A stretch of 22,685 nucleotides of DNA from Anaerolineaceae bacterium (GTDB lineage: Bacteria; Chloroflexota; Anaerolineae; Anaerolineales; Anaerolineaceae), in the NCBI GenBank assembly GCA_003542325.1, contig DPKV01000154.1, forward strand, positions 1-22,685, in the 5' to 3' direction. Both the position numbers and the translations under genes were made by a program. Under the pieces are notes generated by a model that was given only the letters and a program-made list of their open reading frames with translations, had not been told where the DNA came from and searched no databases. Positions 6,829-15,272 of the stretch are shown here, piece after piece (position 1 is the stretch's first letter; the number at the start of each line of letters is the position of its first letter).

Positions 6829-8262
6829 ATGAAGAAGTTTTCATTAATTTTGTTGGTTACATTGCTAATCAGCATTGTGCTAACGGCTTGTCAACCTCAG
6901 GTTGAGGTGACTGAGCCAGTCTCTGTACCGGAAGAAGAGGAGACTGAGGAAATATCTGAACCTGAGGAGGTTGTTACCGAACCTGAAGTTGAAGAGGTCG
7001 TGATTGAGTTCTGGACGACCGACAATGAAGAGGAACGCATCATAGCGTATGAAGCTGTTGCAGAAGCGTTCATGCAACTTCACCCAGAAGTAGATCTTCG
7101 TATTGTTCCAATTGACGAGGCAGGAATTGCCCAACGGATCGCCACTGCGCAGGCAGCCAATCGCTTACCCGATATCATTCGGATGGGTGTGGAGCGCGTT
7201 TCTTCATTTACGGCTGATGGAATTCTTGATCAAGATGCGGCAGTTGCTACCATCCAAGCTATAGGAGAAGATGATTTCCACGCGGGTCCGTTGGAGATGG
7301 TCACGGATCCGGAAACTGGTTTGTTCTCTGCTGTACCCTTTGACGGATGGATTCAGGCGCTCTGGTATCGATCAGATGTCTTTGCTGAACTTGGACTTGA
7401 ATCGCCAATTAGTTGGGACGCGATCAACACTGCATGCGATACTTTAACAGGTACTGGCGATATCATCTATGCATTGACACTTGCAACCGACCCGGGACAA
7501 AACTATCCCCATCAGGTTTTTGAACAAGTCGCGATCTCAAATAATGCATGGCCATTTGATGAAGATGGCAATGTCACAATGAACACACCGGAAATGATTG
7601 AAGCCCTTCGATTCTATTCCGAGCTACAGCGCTGTGCTATGCCTGGGCCGCAATATTGGCGGGGTGCACGTGAATCCTATGAGTTAGGTCAATCAGGTAT
7701 GATGTTCTACAGCACCTATATCATGGATGACCTGGTCGATGGCTCAGGGATGGAAGGCGGAGGAAATGTCGAAATCGCCGTTGAAAATCTGCCTGAGAAC
7801 TCAGGGTTTGCACCATTGATGGAAGGTCCCAATGGACAGGCAACATATGGTCAGCTGGTTACACTGGGTATCCTCAAAGGCGCCGATCCAATGGCGCAGG
7901 AAGTCGTCAAGTTCTTCATGGAAGGACAAAATTACCTTGATATCCTCGCTTTAGCCCCCATGGGTAAGGTTCCCGTTCTGAAAAGCGCTGTTGAGGGATG
8001 GAGAGGACTGAGCGAATACTTCCAGTATTATTCAGCTGATACGATTGAACAGGTAGCCAGCGGGTTCGAGACGATGCAACGATGGCTCTTCCGCCCGGAT
8101 TATGGTTCACTTGAACGAGCTGTTGTTGGTGATATTGAAGGTCGTTTGTTAATTTCTCAGGCAATAAGCTATATCGCCTTGGAAGGGACAATGACGCCGG
8201 AGACCGCAGCTGAATGGCTTCAGGAACAGGTTGAAATTCTAGTTGCAGATCGAAGTCAATAG
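6829..8262 (+). CDS. Sugar ABC transporter substrate-binding lipoprotein (CUT1, SBP family 1)
   Basis: A 477-residue extracellular solute-binding protein for the importer whose permeases follow. The signal peptide (KKFSLILLVTLLISIVLTAC) ends in the lipobox LTAC with C21 as the lipidated residue. It is followed by a very acidic Glu-rich linker (about 26-58) that tethers the binding domain. The mature part starts VVIEFWTTDNEEE, the usual strand of family 1 sugar-binding proteins, and has the downstream pattern of Trp and Tyr-rich ligand site segments. The start has AAGGAG at about 8-nt spacing. It lies 84 bases after the lacI-type stop, with no operator repeat in the gap, so co-transcription is likely. 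The ligand is not readable from sequence; the phosphorylase downstream suggests an alpha-glucoside. Confidence 0.92.
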   Translation: MKKFSLILLVTLLISIVLTACQPQVEVTEPVSVPEEEETEEISEPEEVVTEPEVEEVVIEFWTTDNEEERIIAYEAVAEAFMQLHPEVDLRIVPIDEAGIAQRIATAQAANRLPDIIRMGVERVSSFTADGILDQDAAVATIQAIGEDDFHAGPLEMVTDPETGLFSAVPFDGWIQALWYRSDVFAELGLESPISWDAINTACDTLTGTGDIIYALTLATDPGQNYPHQVFEQVAISNNAWPFDEDGNVTMNTPEMIEALRFYSELQRCAMPGPQYWRGARESYELGQSGMMFYSTYIMDDLVDGSGMEGGGNVEIAVENLPENSGFAPLMEGPNGQATYGQLVTLGILKGADPMAQEVVKFFMEGQNYLDILALAPMGKVPVLKSAVEGWRGLSEYFQYYSADTIEQVASGFETMQRWLFRPDYGSLERAVVGDIEGRLLISQAISYIALEGTMTPETAAEWLQEQVEILVADRSQ

Positions 8263-8284
8263 CAAGTAGTAAGGTTATGCATGT

Positions 8285-8313
8285 GGGGATGCTCAGAAGT
8301 TTTGGGCATCCCC
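8285..8313 (+). promoter_or_regulatory. Intercistronic hairpin between binding protein and permease genes
   Basis: GGGGATGC (8285-8292) and GCATCCCC (8306-8313) form an 8-bp perfect stem with a 13-nt loop and no following T tract. Such hairpins after binding-protein genes usually protect the upstream message and lower downstream translation, giving excess binding protein over permease. That role is inferred from position. Confidence 0.6.
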
Positions 8314-8343
8314 AAAAGATAATTTAGGTGAGGGATTGAAAGG

Positions 8344-9297
8344 ATGGACCTCGGAATGGTGAATGCCAAGGGTATTTCCAGAAAACCCCATAAGACAAAC
8401 ACAGCGCGATTGGCTTGGGCTTTGATTACTCCGACAGCTCTCATTGTTTTCGGACTTGTGATTTTCCCAGCCGTATTTAACATTTGGGTGAGTTTTCATA
8501 ACGTCGGTTTGCATAATTTGAATGATGTATTTCATGCGCCCTTCGTTGGTGTTCAGAATTACCAGCGGGTCTTCAAAGATTTTTCCTTTGAATTTCAAGG
8601 CTGGGATAATTGGGGAGCAGCTGTAACGACGGTCGTTTACGCCTTTTCAGCCACGACCCTTTCGACAACCTTAGGATTAATTGCAGCGTTGTTGTTGAAT
8701 CAACCATTTAAAGGCAAGGGGGTAGCCAGGGCAATTTTCTTGTTCCCATATGTCGCACCCATGGTAAGTATTGCTTTTGTATGGCGATGGATTCTCGATC
8801 CCAGACCCTCCGGTGTTCTCAATGATTTATTATTACGTCTGAATATCATCGATACATCACACGCATTTTTATCAACCCGTGGCTTATCGTTGATTGTTGT
8901 CATCCTTCTGGATGCCTGGCGCTATTTTCCATTTGCAATGTTAATGATCCTTTCTCGTTTACAGGCGGTAGATGATACATTGTATGAAGCTGCGACAGTT
9001 GATGGTGCGAATAGTGTTCAAAAATTTTTCTTTATCACACTGCCCGAATTGCGCTATGTGATTGGTGCGATTTTCCTGTTGCGATTGATGTGGACTTTTA
9101 ATAAATTTGATGACATCTTTCTTTATACAGGTGGGGGATTTGGCACAAAAGTGCTGTCGATCTTGACATATGAATTCAGCTTCCGGTTATATGATTTTGG
9201 GCGTGGGGCAGCGACCTCTGTTATCCAGTTGCTCATTCTGGTTGTCTTTTTAGTGGTCTATATCAGTCTTGTTATGAAAAGTGTCGGCAAGGAGTAA
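8344..9297 (+). CDS. Sugar ABC transporter permease, MalF/UgpA type
   Basis: A 317-residue inner-membrane permease of the CUT1 family with about six membrane helices. The first helix is at about 25-48 (LITPTALIVFGLVIFPAVF). The EAA loop that contacts the ATPase is at about residues 215-234, EAATVDGANSVQKFFFITLP, with the conserved Gly. ATG 8344 follows GTGAGGG (8328-8334) at 9 nt; ATG 8356 is possible but less well placed. It ends two bases before the next permease, so the two are translationally linked. No ATPase gene accompanies them; a shared MsmX/UgpC-like ATPase elsewhere is presumed. Confidence 0.95.
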   Translation: MDLGMVNAKGISRKPHKTNTARLAWALITPTALIVFGLVIFPAVFNIWVSFHNVGLHNLNDVFHAPFVGVQNYQRVFKDFSFEFQGWDNWGAAVTTVVYAFSATTLSTTLGLIAALLLNQPFKGKGVARAIFLFPYVAPMVSIAFVWRWILDPRPSGVLNDLLLRLNIIDTSHAFLSTRGLSLIVVILLDAWRYFPFAMLMILSRLQAVDDTLYEAATVDGANSVQKFFFITLPELRYVIGAIFLLRLMWTFNKFDDIFLYTGGGFGTKVLSILTYEFSFRLYDFGRGAATSVIQLLILVVFLVVYISLVMKSVGKE

Positions 9298-9299
9298 TC

Positions 9300-10199
9300 A
9301 TGAAGCAAACTAAAAAAAACCTGATTGGACATTTAGCTGACTGGTTAACCTGGAAACGGTTTTTATTTTCAATTCTGATGATATTCTTCCTGACCGGAAT
9401 ACTCTTTCCTTTTTATTGGATGGTAAGTTCTTCTTTTAAAACAAAAATGGAAATTGGCGGCAGGCAACCCGTTTATATCCCTTCAGGTCTGAAATTGGAT
9501 GCTTATCGGGAGCTGTTTGATCCAAACCACCCAAGCTATCAGAATTTTGGTAGGAACATCGTTAATACACTCAAGGTTTCTCTTCCAACTTCAGTAATCG
9601 CAGTTATTTTGGCGGTATTGGGTGCTTATGCCATCGCGAGACTTAAATTTAAAGGAAGAAACCTTTTGCTTAATGGTATTTTGATGGTGTATCTGTTTCC
9701 AGGGGTGCTGTTGGTTATTCCATTATTTGCTATGCTGACTCAAATTGGTGATAAACTCGGGTTTGCCATCCAGGATAATTTGGCGGTTTTGATATTTACC
9801 TATCTATCGCAAACACTCCCTGTTGCTTTATATATGCTGACTAATTATTTTCGCACGATACCCGATGAGATTGAACAGGCTGCATTAATCGATGGGTGCA
9901 CCCGCCTGGAAGTTATCTATAGGGTAACTTTACCATTATCGATTCCAGCACTGATATCTGTAGGAATCTATACATTTATGATTGCGTGGAATGAATTTCT
10001 CTATGCCTTCATTTTCCTGAATGATCGCATGATGTTTACGATGCCAATTAAAATTAATACCATCTTTAATGATCCAAGCCCAAGACCTAATGTAGTTATG
10101 GCTGCCTCGACGATTATGACAATTCCGATCATAATCCTTTTCCTCGCATTGGAGAAATATCTGGCAGCCGGTTTGACAGCCGGGGGTGTTAAGGGGTAA
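9300..10199 (+). CDS. Sugar ABC transporter permease, MalG/UgpE type
   Basis: A 299-residue permease, partner of the preceding one. Six helices are predicted, starting at about 20-42 (FLFSILMIFFLTGILFPFYW). The EAA loop is at about 192-211, EQAALIDGCTRLEVIYRVTL, followed by PLSIPALISV. AAGGAG overlaps the end of the upstream gene and is 5-6 nt from the ATG, while the intergenic gap is two bases. The C-terminal helix ends AAGLTAGGVKG, typical of MalG-type permeases. It is the last transporter gene; hairpins follow in the next gap, before the phosphorylase gene. Confidence 0.95.
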   Translation: MKQTKKNLIGHLADWLTWKRFLFSILMIFFLTGILFPFYWMVSSSFKTKMEIGGRQPVYIPSGLKLDAYRELFDPNHPSYQNFGRNIVNTLKVSLPTSVIAVILAVLGAYAIARLKFKGRNLLLNGILMVYLFPGVLLVIPLFAMLTQIGDKLGFAIQDNLAVLIFTYLSQTLPVALYMLTNYFRTIPDEIEQAALIDGCTRLEVIYRVTLPLSIPALISVGIYTFMIAWNEFLYAFIFLNDRMMFTMPIKINTIFNDPSPRPNVVMAASTIMTIPIIILFLALEKYLAAGLTAGGVKG

Positions 10200-10215
10200 A
10201 CACCTCAAAATGGGA

Positions 10216-10284
10216 GGATCTTCTTGAATAGTTGAGATCCAGTAACTCTTGAAAGCCTGCTGGTTTCGAGTTACCTTGGTTTTT
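10216..10284 (+). terminator. Tandem hairpins after the permease genes, possible terminator
   Basis: Two stem-loops follow the permease stop. The first is GGATCT (10216-10221) with AGATCC (10235-10240). The second is GTAACTC-TT-GAAA (10242-10254) with TTTC-GAGTTAC (10264-10274), a stem interrupted only by a TT bulge. Five T residues come after a six-base gap (10280-10284). The offset T tract makes termination partial at best. It would separate transporter from phosphorylase expression. Confidence 0.4.
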
Positions 10285-10400
10285 ACGTTGCTATGCAAAC
10301 TTATTTTCATTTTGCAAACCACCCCTCCTGATCTTGGAGGACTATATGCCTTTTCCTTGACCTCTGGGGTTCCCAAATGGAGTTCCTTGATTTGTATCGA

Positions 10401-10434
10401 ATCCTAAAATGAAAGTTTTCCTTTAGGATATAAT
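10401..10434 (+). promoter_or_regulatory. Operator-like palindrome and TATAAT -10 before the phosphorylase gene
   Basis: ATCCTAAA (10401-10408) and TTTAGGAT (10422-10429) are perfect 8-bp inverted arms with a 13-bp spacer. A consensus -10, TATAAT, begins on the last base of the right arm (10429-10434). No matching -35 exists 16-18 bases upstream, so an activator bound to the palindrome may substitute. The palindrome differs from the AAACGTTT operators of the LacI gene, which implies a second regulator. Confidence 0.45.
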
Positions 10435-10436
10435 GT

Positions 10437-12212
10437 TTGCAACCTGAATCATCAATATTGGGTTATGAAAGGTGGTTAATCCTGGCGTACGAAAAAGTAT
10501 TGCAAATATTTGAAGCCATCTATGGTGCGAATCTTCATAAAAATTATCTTAATAAAATTATTGATGTGTTGGATAATTTCTCTCCGACAATGCCGCAACC
10601 TTCGACAAGGCTTGACTCAAGAGACTCACTTTTGATCACCTATGGGGATGCGATTCAATCAGAGGAGACACCACCAATCCAAACACTTCATAGGTTTTTA
10701 TCAACAGAGGTAAAGGACGCTATCAGTGCAGTTCACTTGCTTCCGTTCTTTCCTTACTCTTCAGATGATGGCTTTTCAGTGGTTGAGTACACTCAGGTGA
10801 ACCCTGATCTGGGGGATTGGTCGGATATCGTCGCATTGGGAAAGGATTATGACCTGGCCATCGATGCCGTGATTAATCACATCTCCGTAGAAAGTATCTG
10901 GTTCCAGCGGTTTTTAGCGGGGGATAAGCCTTTTACAGATTATTTCATCACAATTGATCCGAGTGAGGATTTACGAGAGGTTTTCAGGCCCCGGGACTTG
11001 CCTTTGCTGACCTTATTTGAAACACAATCTGGGCAGAAATATGTATGGACGACTTTTAGTGAGGATCAGGTTGATCTAAATTATCATAATCCCGAGGTAT
11101 TGATTGAGGTAATCAGGATCTTACTGATGTTTGTTGAACGCGGCGCCAGATATTTTCGCATGGATGCCATCGCATATCTTTGGAAAGACATAGGGACTTC
11201 CTGCATTCACCTCGATAATACGCATCGAGTCGTCCAATTACTCAGGGCAATCTTTGACGCTGTCGCACCCTATGTCCAAATAATTACAGAAACCAATGTG
11301 CCTCATGAAGAGAATGTATCCTATTTTGGCGATGGAACAAATGAAGCGCAGATGGTCTACAATTTTTCTCTGCCCCCTTTAGTGCTGAATGCCTTTCATC
11401 ATCAGAACGCATCCATTTTGAGTCGGTGGGCAAAGACTCTGAAGTTTCCCTCGGATAAGACTCATTTCTTTAACTTTACGGCCTCTCATGATGGAATTGG
11501 TATCACCCCGGCCAAGGGACTGATACCGGATGAAGACATCCAGGAGATGTGTGAACAGATTGAAGCATTGGGTGGATTTGTATCTTACAAGATAAACCCT
11601 GATGGCTCGCGCAGTGCCTATGAATTAAATATTAATTATCTGGATGCATTGGGCGATCCTAATTTCCCAGATGAAGATGATGGCTTGATTGCAGATCGGT
11701 TTCTCGCCTCTCAGGCAATTATGTTGGCTCTGAAAGGTGTTCCGGGCATATATTACCACAGCTTGTTAGGATCAAGAAGCTGGCGCGAGGGTGTAAAACA
11801 TACAGGCAGAAAGCGTACTATCAATCGTGAAAAACTAAATTATCAAGACTTACTTGACGAGGTTCACAAAGGAGGCACATTACGATCGAAGGTCTTTAAT
11901 GGCTATTTAGACTTATTGAAGGCGAGAGGAGAAGGAGCAATTGAAGCTTTTGACCCAGCTGCTGGCCAGGAAATTATCGAATATGATGACCGCCTTTTTT
12001 GCATTATGCGCAATGCTTTGAGTGGAACCCAGTGTGTTTTGTGTGTTATGAATGTAAGTAGGGATGGCCTTGTTTTGGACCTGGATCATGATCTGTACCC
12101 AGGTTTATGGGAAATCTTATACACCCATAATTCTGATCTGAAACTTGCAGGGGATGTTTTGCAGATTACCTTTGCACCTTATGGTGTAATATGGCTATTG
12201 AATCAAACATAA
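10437..12212 (+). CDS. GH13 subfamily 18 sugar phosphorylase (glucosylglycerate/sucrose phosphorylase type)
   Basis: A cytoplasmic phosphorylase that should cleave an alpha-glucoside with phosphate to glucose 1-phosphate. Numbered from 10437, the catalytic triad is D243 (RMDAIAYLW, nucleophile), E285 (IITETNVPH, acid/base) and D352 (TASHDGIG, transition-state stabiliser). The segment LWKDIGTSCIHLDNTHRVVQ and TASHDGIG look more like the glucosylglycerate phosphorylase branch (E. coli YcjM) than classical sucrose phosphorylase; this comparison is from memory. Length, about 570-590, fits. The start is uncertain: the frame has no early ATG. TTG 10437 lies at the -10 element, whereas AAAGGTGG (10468-10475) points to a start near CTG 10482 or TTG 10500. 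The 3' end overlaps the convergent glycosyltransferase by 10 bases. Confidence 0.88.
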   Translation: MQPESSILGYERWLILAYEKVLQIFEAIYGANLHKNYLNKIIDVLDNFSPTMPQPSTRLDSRDSLLITYGDAIQSEETPPIQTLHRFLSTEVKDAISAVHLLPFFPYSSDDGFSVVEYTQVNPDLGDWSDIVALGKDYDLAIDAVINHISVESIWFQRFLAGDKPFTDYFITIDPSEDLREVFRPRDLPLLTLFETQSGQKYVWTTFSEDQVDLNYHNPEVLIEVIRILLMFVERGARYFRMDAIAYLWKDIGTSCIHLDNTHRVVQLLRAIFDAVAPYVQIITETNVPHEENVSYFGDGTNEAQMVYNFSLPPLVLNAFHHQNASILSRWAKTLKFPSDKTHFFNFTASHDGIGITPAKGLIPDEDIQEMCEQIEALGGFVSYKINPDGSRSAYELNINYLDALGDPNFPDEDDGLIADRFLASQAIMLALKGVPGIYYHSLLGSRSWREGVKHTGRKRTINREKLNYQDLLDEVHKGGTLRSKVFNGYLDLLKARGEGAIEAFDPAAGQEIIEYDDRLFCIMRNALSGTQCVLCVMNVSRDGLVLDLDHDLYPGLWEILYTHNSDLKLAGDVLQITFAPYGVIWLLNQT

Positions 12213-13492
12213 GGATTATCCCAGAACATATTATCAAGTAATACCTTAAGCTTGGCCTCTAACACTTTATAAGAGTAATATTTTAGCGCAAGGCCATAAT
12301 TGTAATCTGTCATCTTAAATTCTTCCTCAGGATTATCGAGGATGAATCGGGTTTGTTCAACCGTATTGTCTGTGATGTAACCGTCAAATTCAATTACTTT
12401 GAACCCTTTGGTCCGAATATCAATTTTATAGATCGTGTAATTATTGACGACGATTGGCTTCCTGAAGTAGACAGTTTCAAGGAAAGCGTTTCCAAAACCT
12501 TCAATGAGTGAGGGATAGGTGACAAGGTCAGCATGCGGATAGGCATCCCAAAGACTGTAAACTTTTTTCCCTTCTGGTGTCATCCCGCGTTTCTCATCAA
12601 AGATTTCTGAAGCAAAAATTGTTGGCACATGCATGAGTTCGGCATAATGCCGTAAATGTTCTTCATATTCATAGCCCTCATCTCCAGATGCATGAGAAAT
12701 AACCAGGACGGCATCTTTTCCAAGACGAGAGAGCAGCTCAATTGAATGCTCAATACCCTTTCGCTGCACAACCCGCGTGGGTTGGAGAACAAATAACTGG
12801 TCTTTGGATATTCCCAGGGCTTTTCTCAGGTCATGGTTATAGTCATCAATCCCAGGCGCTGATTTTTCAAATTGCATCACATTTGGGATGATGGAAGACA
12901 CCACCCCTTTCCGTCGGGCGAGTTGATGACGACCAGAAGAGTTAATCGTAACGTGTTGGATGGCATGCAGGGTGGGGGGAAATGCCATGGAGATATAATC
13001 CCAGACATTATTCACCAGGAAGCGTTTTCGTTCCCAACTGAAATCGTGGTGGTGGGCGATGGTTGGGATGTTAGTCTCTGCGATGAATTCTGTGGTGGCT
13101 AACCCCAGAGGAATATTTATCGGGATAGCCAGACTATTTTCCGGAATCAGCATCTGGATGTCGAATCGCTCCTTGAAGACATAAAGCTTGGATTTCAAAA
13201 AAGCGGTTTTTTCATGGATCCAGATTGTATCTTGAGGAGATCGTTGTTCCTGTCCGTAGAAATTTTGGTGTCGGATTTCAATTTCAGGATGGCGGTAATG
13301 AGCTTCCGGCACGATCATTGAAATCTCTGGATCCCGGTCACATTCGCCGGCAAAATAAAAACATTGGTGACCAAACTTCTCAAGGACTTCCGCCCATTTT
13401 TCAGTTTCAAGTGATACACCATCTGTACCTGCAAAACGAAATGAAACAAACCCAATATTTAATTTGAGAGGTGAAATCGGCAAGGTGGGCAT
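12203..13492 (-). CDS. GT4 family glycosyltransferase
   Basis: A 429-residue retaining glycosyltransferase of the GT-B fold, GT4. The N-terminal Rossmann half begins LNIGFVSFRFAGTDGVSLE (the glycine-containing acceptor-side loop). The C-terminal half has the donor-site PTRVVQRKG (R240, K245) and the EX7E pair EGFGNAFLE (E331, E339). There are no membrane segments, so it acts in the cytoplasm. ATG 13492 has AAAGGAG at 6 nt. It converges on the phosphorylase gene, with overlapping 3' ends. The opening GTDGVSLE-type motif and the neighbouring GH13_18 gene suggest a small-molecule transferase such as a mannosylglucosylglycerate-type synthase, but a cell-wall or glycogen-like role is not excluded. 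No signal or partner gene is present. Confidence 0.8.
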   Translation of the reverse strand: MPTLPISPLKLNIGFVSFRFAGTDGVSLETEKWAEVLEKFGHQCFYFAGECDRDPEISMIVPEAHYRHPEIEIRHQNFYGQEQRSPQDTIWIHEKTAFLKSKLYVFKERFDIQMLIPENSLAIPINIPLGLATTEFIAETNIPTIAHHHDFSWERKRFLVNNVWDYISMAFPPTLHAIQHVTINSSGRHQLARRKGVVSSIIPNVMQFEKSAPGIDDYNHDLRKALGISKDQLFVLQPTRVVQRKGIEHSIELLSRLGKDAVLVISHASGDEGYEYEEHLRHYAELMHVPTIFASEIFDEKRGMTPEGKKVYSLWDAYPHADLVTYPSLIEGFGNAFLETVYFRKPIVVNNYTIYKIDIRTKGFKVIEFDGYITDNTVEQTRFILDNPEEEFKMTDYNYGLALKYYSYKVLEAKLKVLLDNMFWDNPYV

Positions 13493-13575
13493 TGTTTACT
13501 CCTTTGGTCTTAGGTTGACTATATTATAAAACCTTGTTTGAAAGTGAATGCCCTAAAAGAATCTCAGATAGCGAT

Positions 13576-13603
13576 AAAAAAACTCTTCGGTTAGCAGTTT
13601 TTT
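13576..13603 (-). terminator. Probable terminator of the S10 peptidase gene
   Basis: AAAAAACT (13577-13584) pairs with AGTTTTTT (13596-13603) around an 11-nt loop. Read leftward, the stem ends in a T run of seven. It is about 40 bases beyond the minus-strand peptidase stop at 13641. The stem is A/T-rich and weak, so termination may be partial and readthrough into the glycosyltransferase gene is possible. Confidence 0.5.
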
Positions 13604-13640
13604 GTCGGTTGGAATTTCTTTGCGATTATTCTCGGATTTC

Positions 13641-15110
13641 TTATTTTGGATCCATAATAAAGGCATGCAGGTCTTCTGAAACCTTCTCAAGCGACGGCAA
13701 ATGCAGATACATCATGTGACCGGCCGGATAATACTTCATCTGGATGTTACGCTGCTGTGCTTCCGGCAGGGGGATATGGTTGAAGGTGTATTCAGTCGCC
13801 AGGAGGGGGGTGGCAAGGTCGTAATACCCATTGCACACAATCACTTTCAGTCCAGGATGGTATTGGAAACCCTGGCGTAGGTCAGAAGCGGTGTTTACAT
13901 AATGGTTTTGGTATTCTTCATATTTCCAGGTTTGGTACAGTGATGTCAGTACCTCATAAGGGAGGTCCGTTTCATACCCCAGTTCACTGCGCAGGTAATT
14001 GTACATGGTCGCAGTATAGGGTCCGAGGATGGCTGTGTAGCTGGGATCAACTTCGTGGACCTCGCCGACGGAGTCCTGGTCAAAACCGGTGTACCGGCTG
14101 TCCAGCCGGCCAACGGTCAGGCCTCGATCGCGCAACAACTCCTTGCAAAAACGGTGGATGTTAATCCGCAGGTTGGTTCCCTCAATATAGGCTTTGGAAA
14201 GCCCGGTTAACGCTGAAAGGCGGTCAATGATCTGTTGACGTTCTTCTCCCTTGAGGGCATTGCCTTTCATCAGGGCCAATGTGTACTCATTCAGGGCAAA
14301 ATCACGGGCCTCTGCGACTGCCTTTTCGAGGTCCACCTGGCGGTCATCCGAGAGTTTGTGGTGGTACCAGGCTGTGGCGGTGTATGTCGGCAGAAAGAGG
14401 ATGTAGGGCAGGTCATTGCCTTCGTCAAATTGAGCCGTGATGAAGTTCAGGATGGAGGAAATGAACATGATCCCATTCAGATACATCCCGTGGCGTTGGT
14501 GCAAATACCCAGCCAATCCGGCAGCCCGGGTTGTCCCGTAACTTTCGCCAATCAGGAACTTGGGTGAGGCCCAGCGTTGATTGCGGGTTGTCCAGACCCG
14601 GATGAAATCACCAACCGATTGAATGTCTTTCTTGACAGTATGGAATTGATCCGGCTTTTCTTTAGGGACTGTCCGGCTGTAACCGGTACTGACCGGATCG
14701 ATAAAGACCAGATCAGTCTGATCGAAGAGAGAGAACTCGTTGTCCACCAATTGGTATGGCGGCCCAACCGGTTCGCCTTCATCGGTCATCAAGACCCGTT
14801 TTGGGCCAATGAGTCCAAGATGCATCCAGACGGAGGAGGAACCGGGACCGCCATTGAAGGAAAATGTAATCGGACGGTTGGCTTCGGGTTCATCCTTCGT
14901 ATAGGCAATATAGAAGATGCTGGCTTTCTGCTTTTCACCTTCTTCAAAATCCTCTTCTTTCAGGATAATGGTTCCGGTCGTAACGGAATATTCAATGATG
15001 TCCCCCTTAATTCGGATGGTGTGGTGGGTTTTGGATATGCTTTCTTCTCCAGCAGGGACGGGTGTCTTTTCCTTATCAGTTGAATCGTTAGCCGGCTTGT
15101 TTTCTGTCAA
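13641..15110 (-). CDS. Serine carboxypeptidase, peptidase family S10
   Basis: A 489-residue alpha/beta-hydrolase peptidase of family S10, which removes C-terminal residues from peptides. The oxyanion segment FNGGPGSSS (86-92), catalytic S190 in GESYGTTRA, D431 in NGYYDLATP and H465 in AGHMMYL are all present, so it should be active. Length fits bacterial S10 members. The N-terminus (MTENKPANDSTDKEK) is polar, with no signal peptide or lipobox, so it appears cytoplasmic, unlike eukaryotic vacuolar and many bacterial secreted forms. The start is TTG at 15108-15110, supported by GGAGG 6 nt upstream. The gene is monocistronic or loosely linked to the glycosyltransferase downstream. Substrate is unknown. 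Confidence 0.92.
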   Translation of the reverse strand: MTENKPANDSTDKEKTPVPAGEESISKTHHTIRIKGDIIEYSVTTGTIILKEEDFEEGEKQKASIFYIAYTKDEPEANRPITFSFNGGPGSSSVWMHLGLIGPKRVLMTDEGEPVGPPYQLVDNEFSLFDQTDLVFIDPVSTGYSRTVPKEKPDQFHTVKKDIQSVGDFIRVWTTRNQRWASPKFLIGESYGTTRAAGLAGYLHQRHGMYLNGIMFISSILNFITAQFDEGNDLPYILFLPTYTATAWYHHKLSDDRQVDLEKAVAEARDFALNEYTLALMKGNALKGEERQQIIDRLSALTGLSKAYIEGTNLRINIHRFCKELLRDRGLTVGRLDSRYTGFDQDSVGEVHEVDPSYTAILGPYTATMYNYLRSELGYETDLPYEVLTSLYQTWKYEEYQNHYVNTASDLRQGFQYHPGLKVIVCNGYYDLATPLLATEYTFNHIPLPEAQQRNIQMKYYPAGHMMYLHLPSLEKVSEDLHAFIMDPK

Positions 15111-15272
15111 GGTTATCCTCCATTCGATTAGTCTATTCTATTGTAATGCGAAATTTACAACCATCTATCATCTTTTTATGGACAATAACGTTAGATTGCT
15201 GATGCAATGCCTTGGAAATATGGCCGCAATGAGATTGTAATGGTTAAGAAGACCTGTAAAAGTATTGACCGC

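Noticed and set aside
13534..13719. Plus-strand ORF of 61 codons between the glycosyltransferase and S10 genes
   Set aside because: No ribosome site and no motif; it overlaps the 3' end of the S10 gene and the terminator hairpin.
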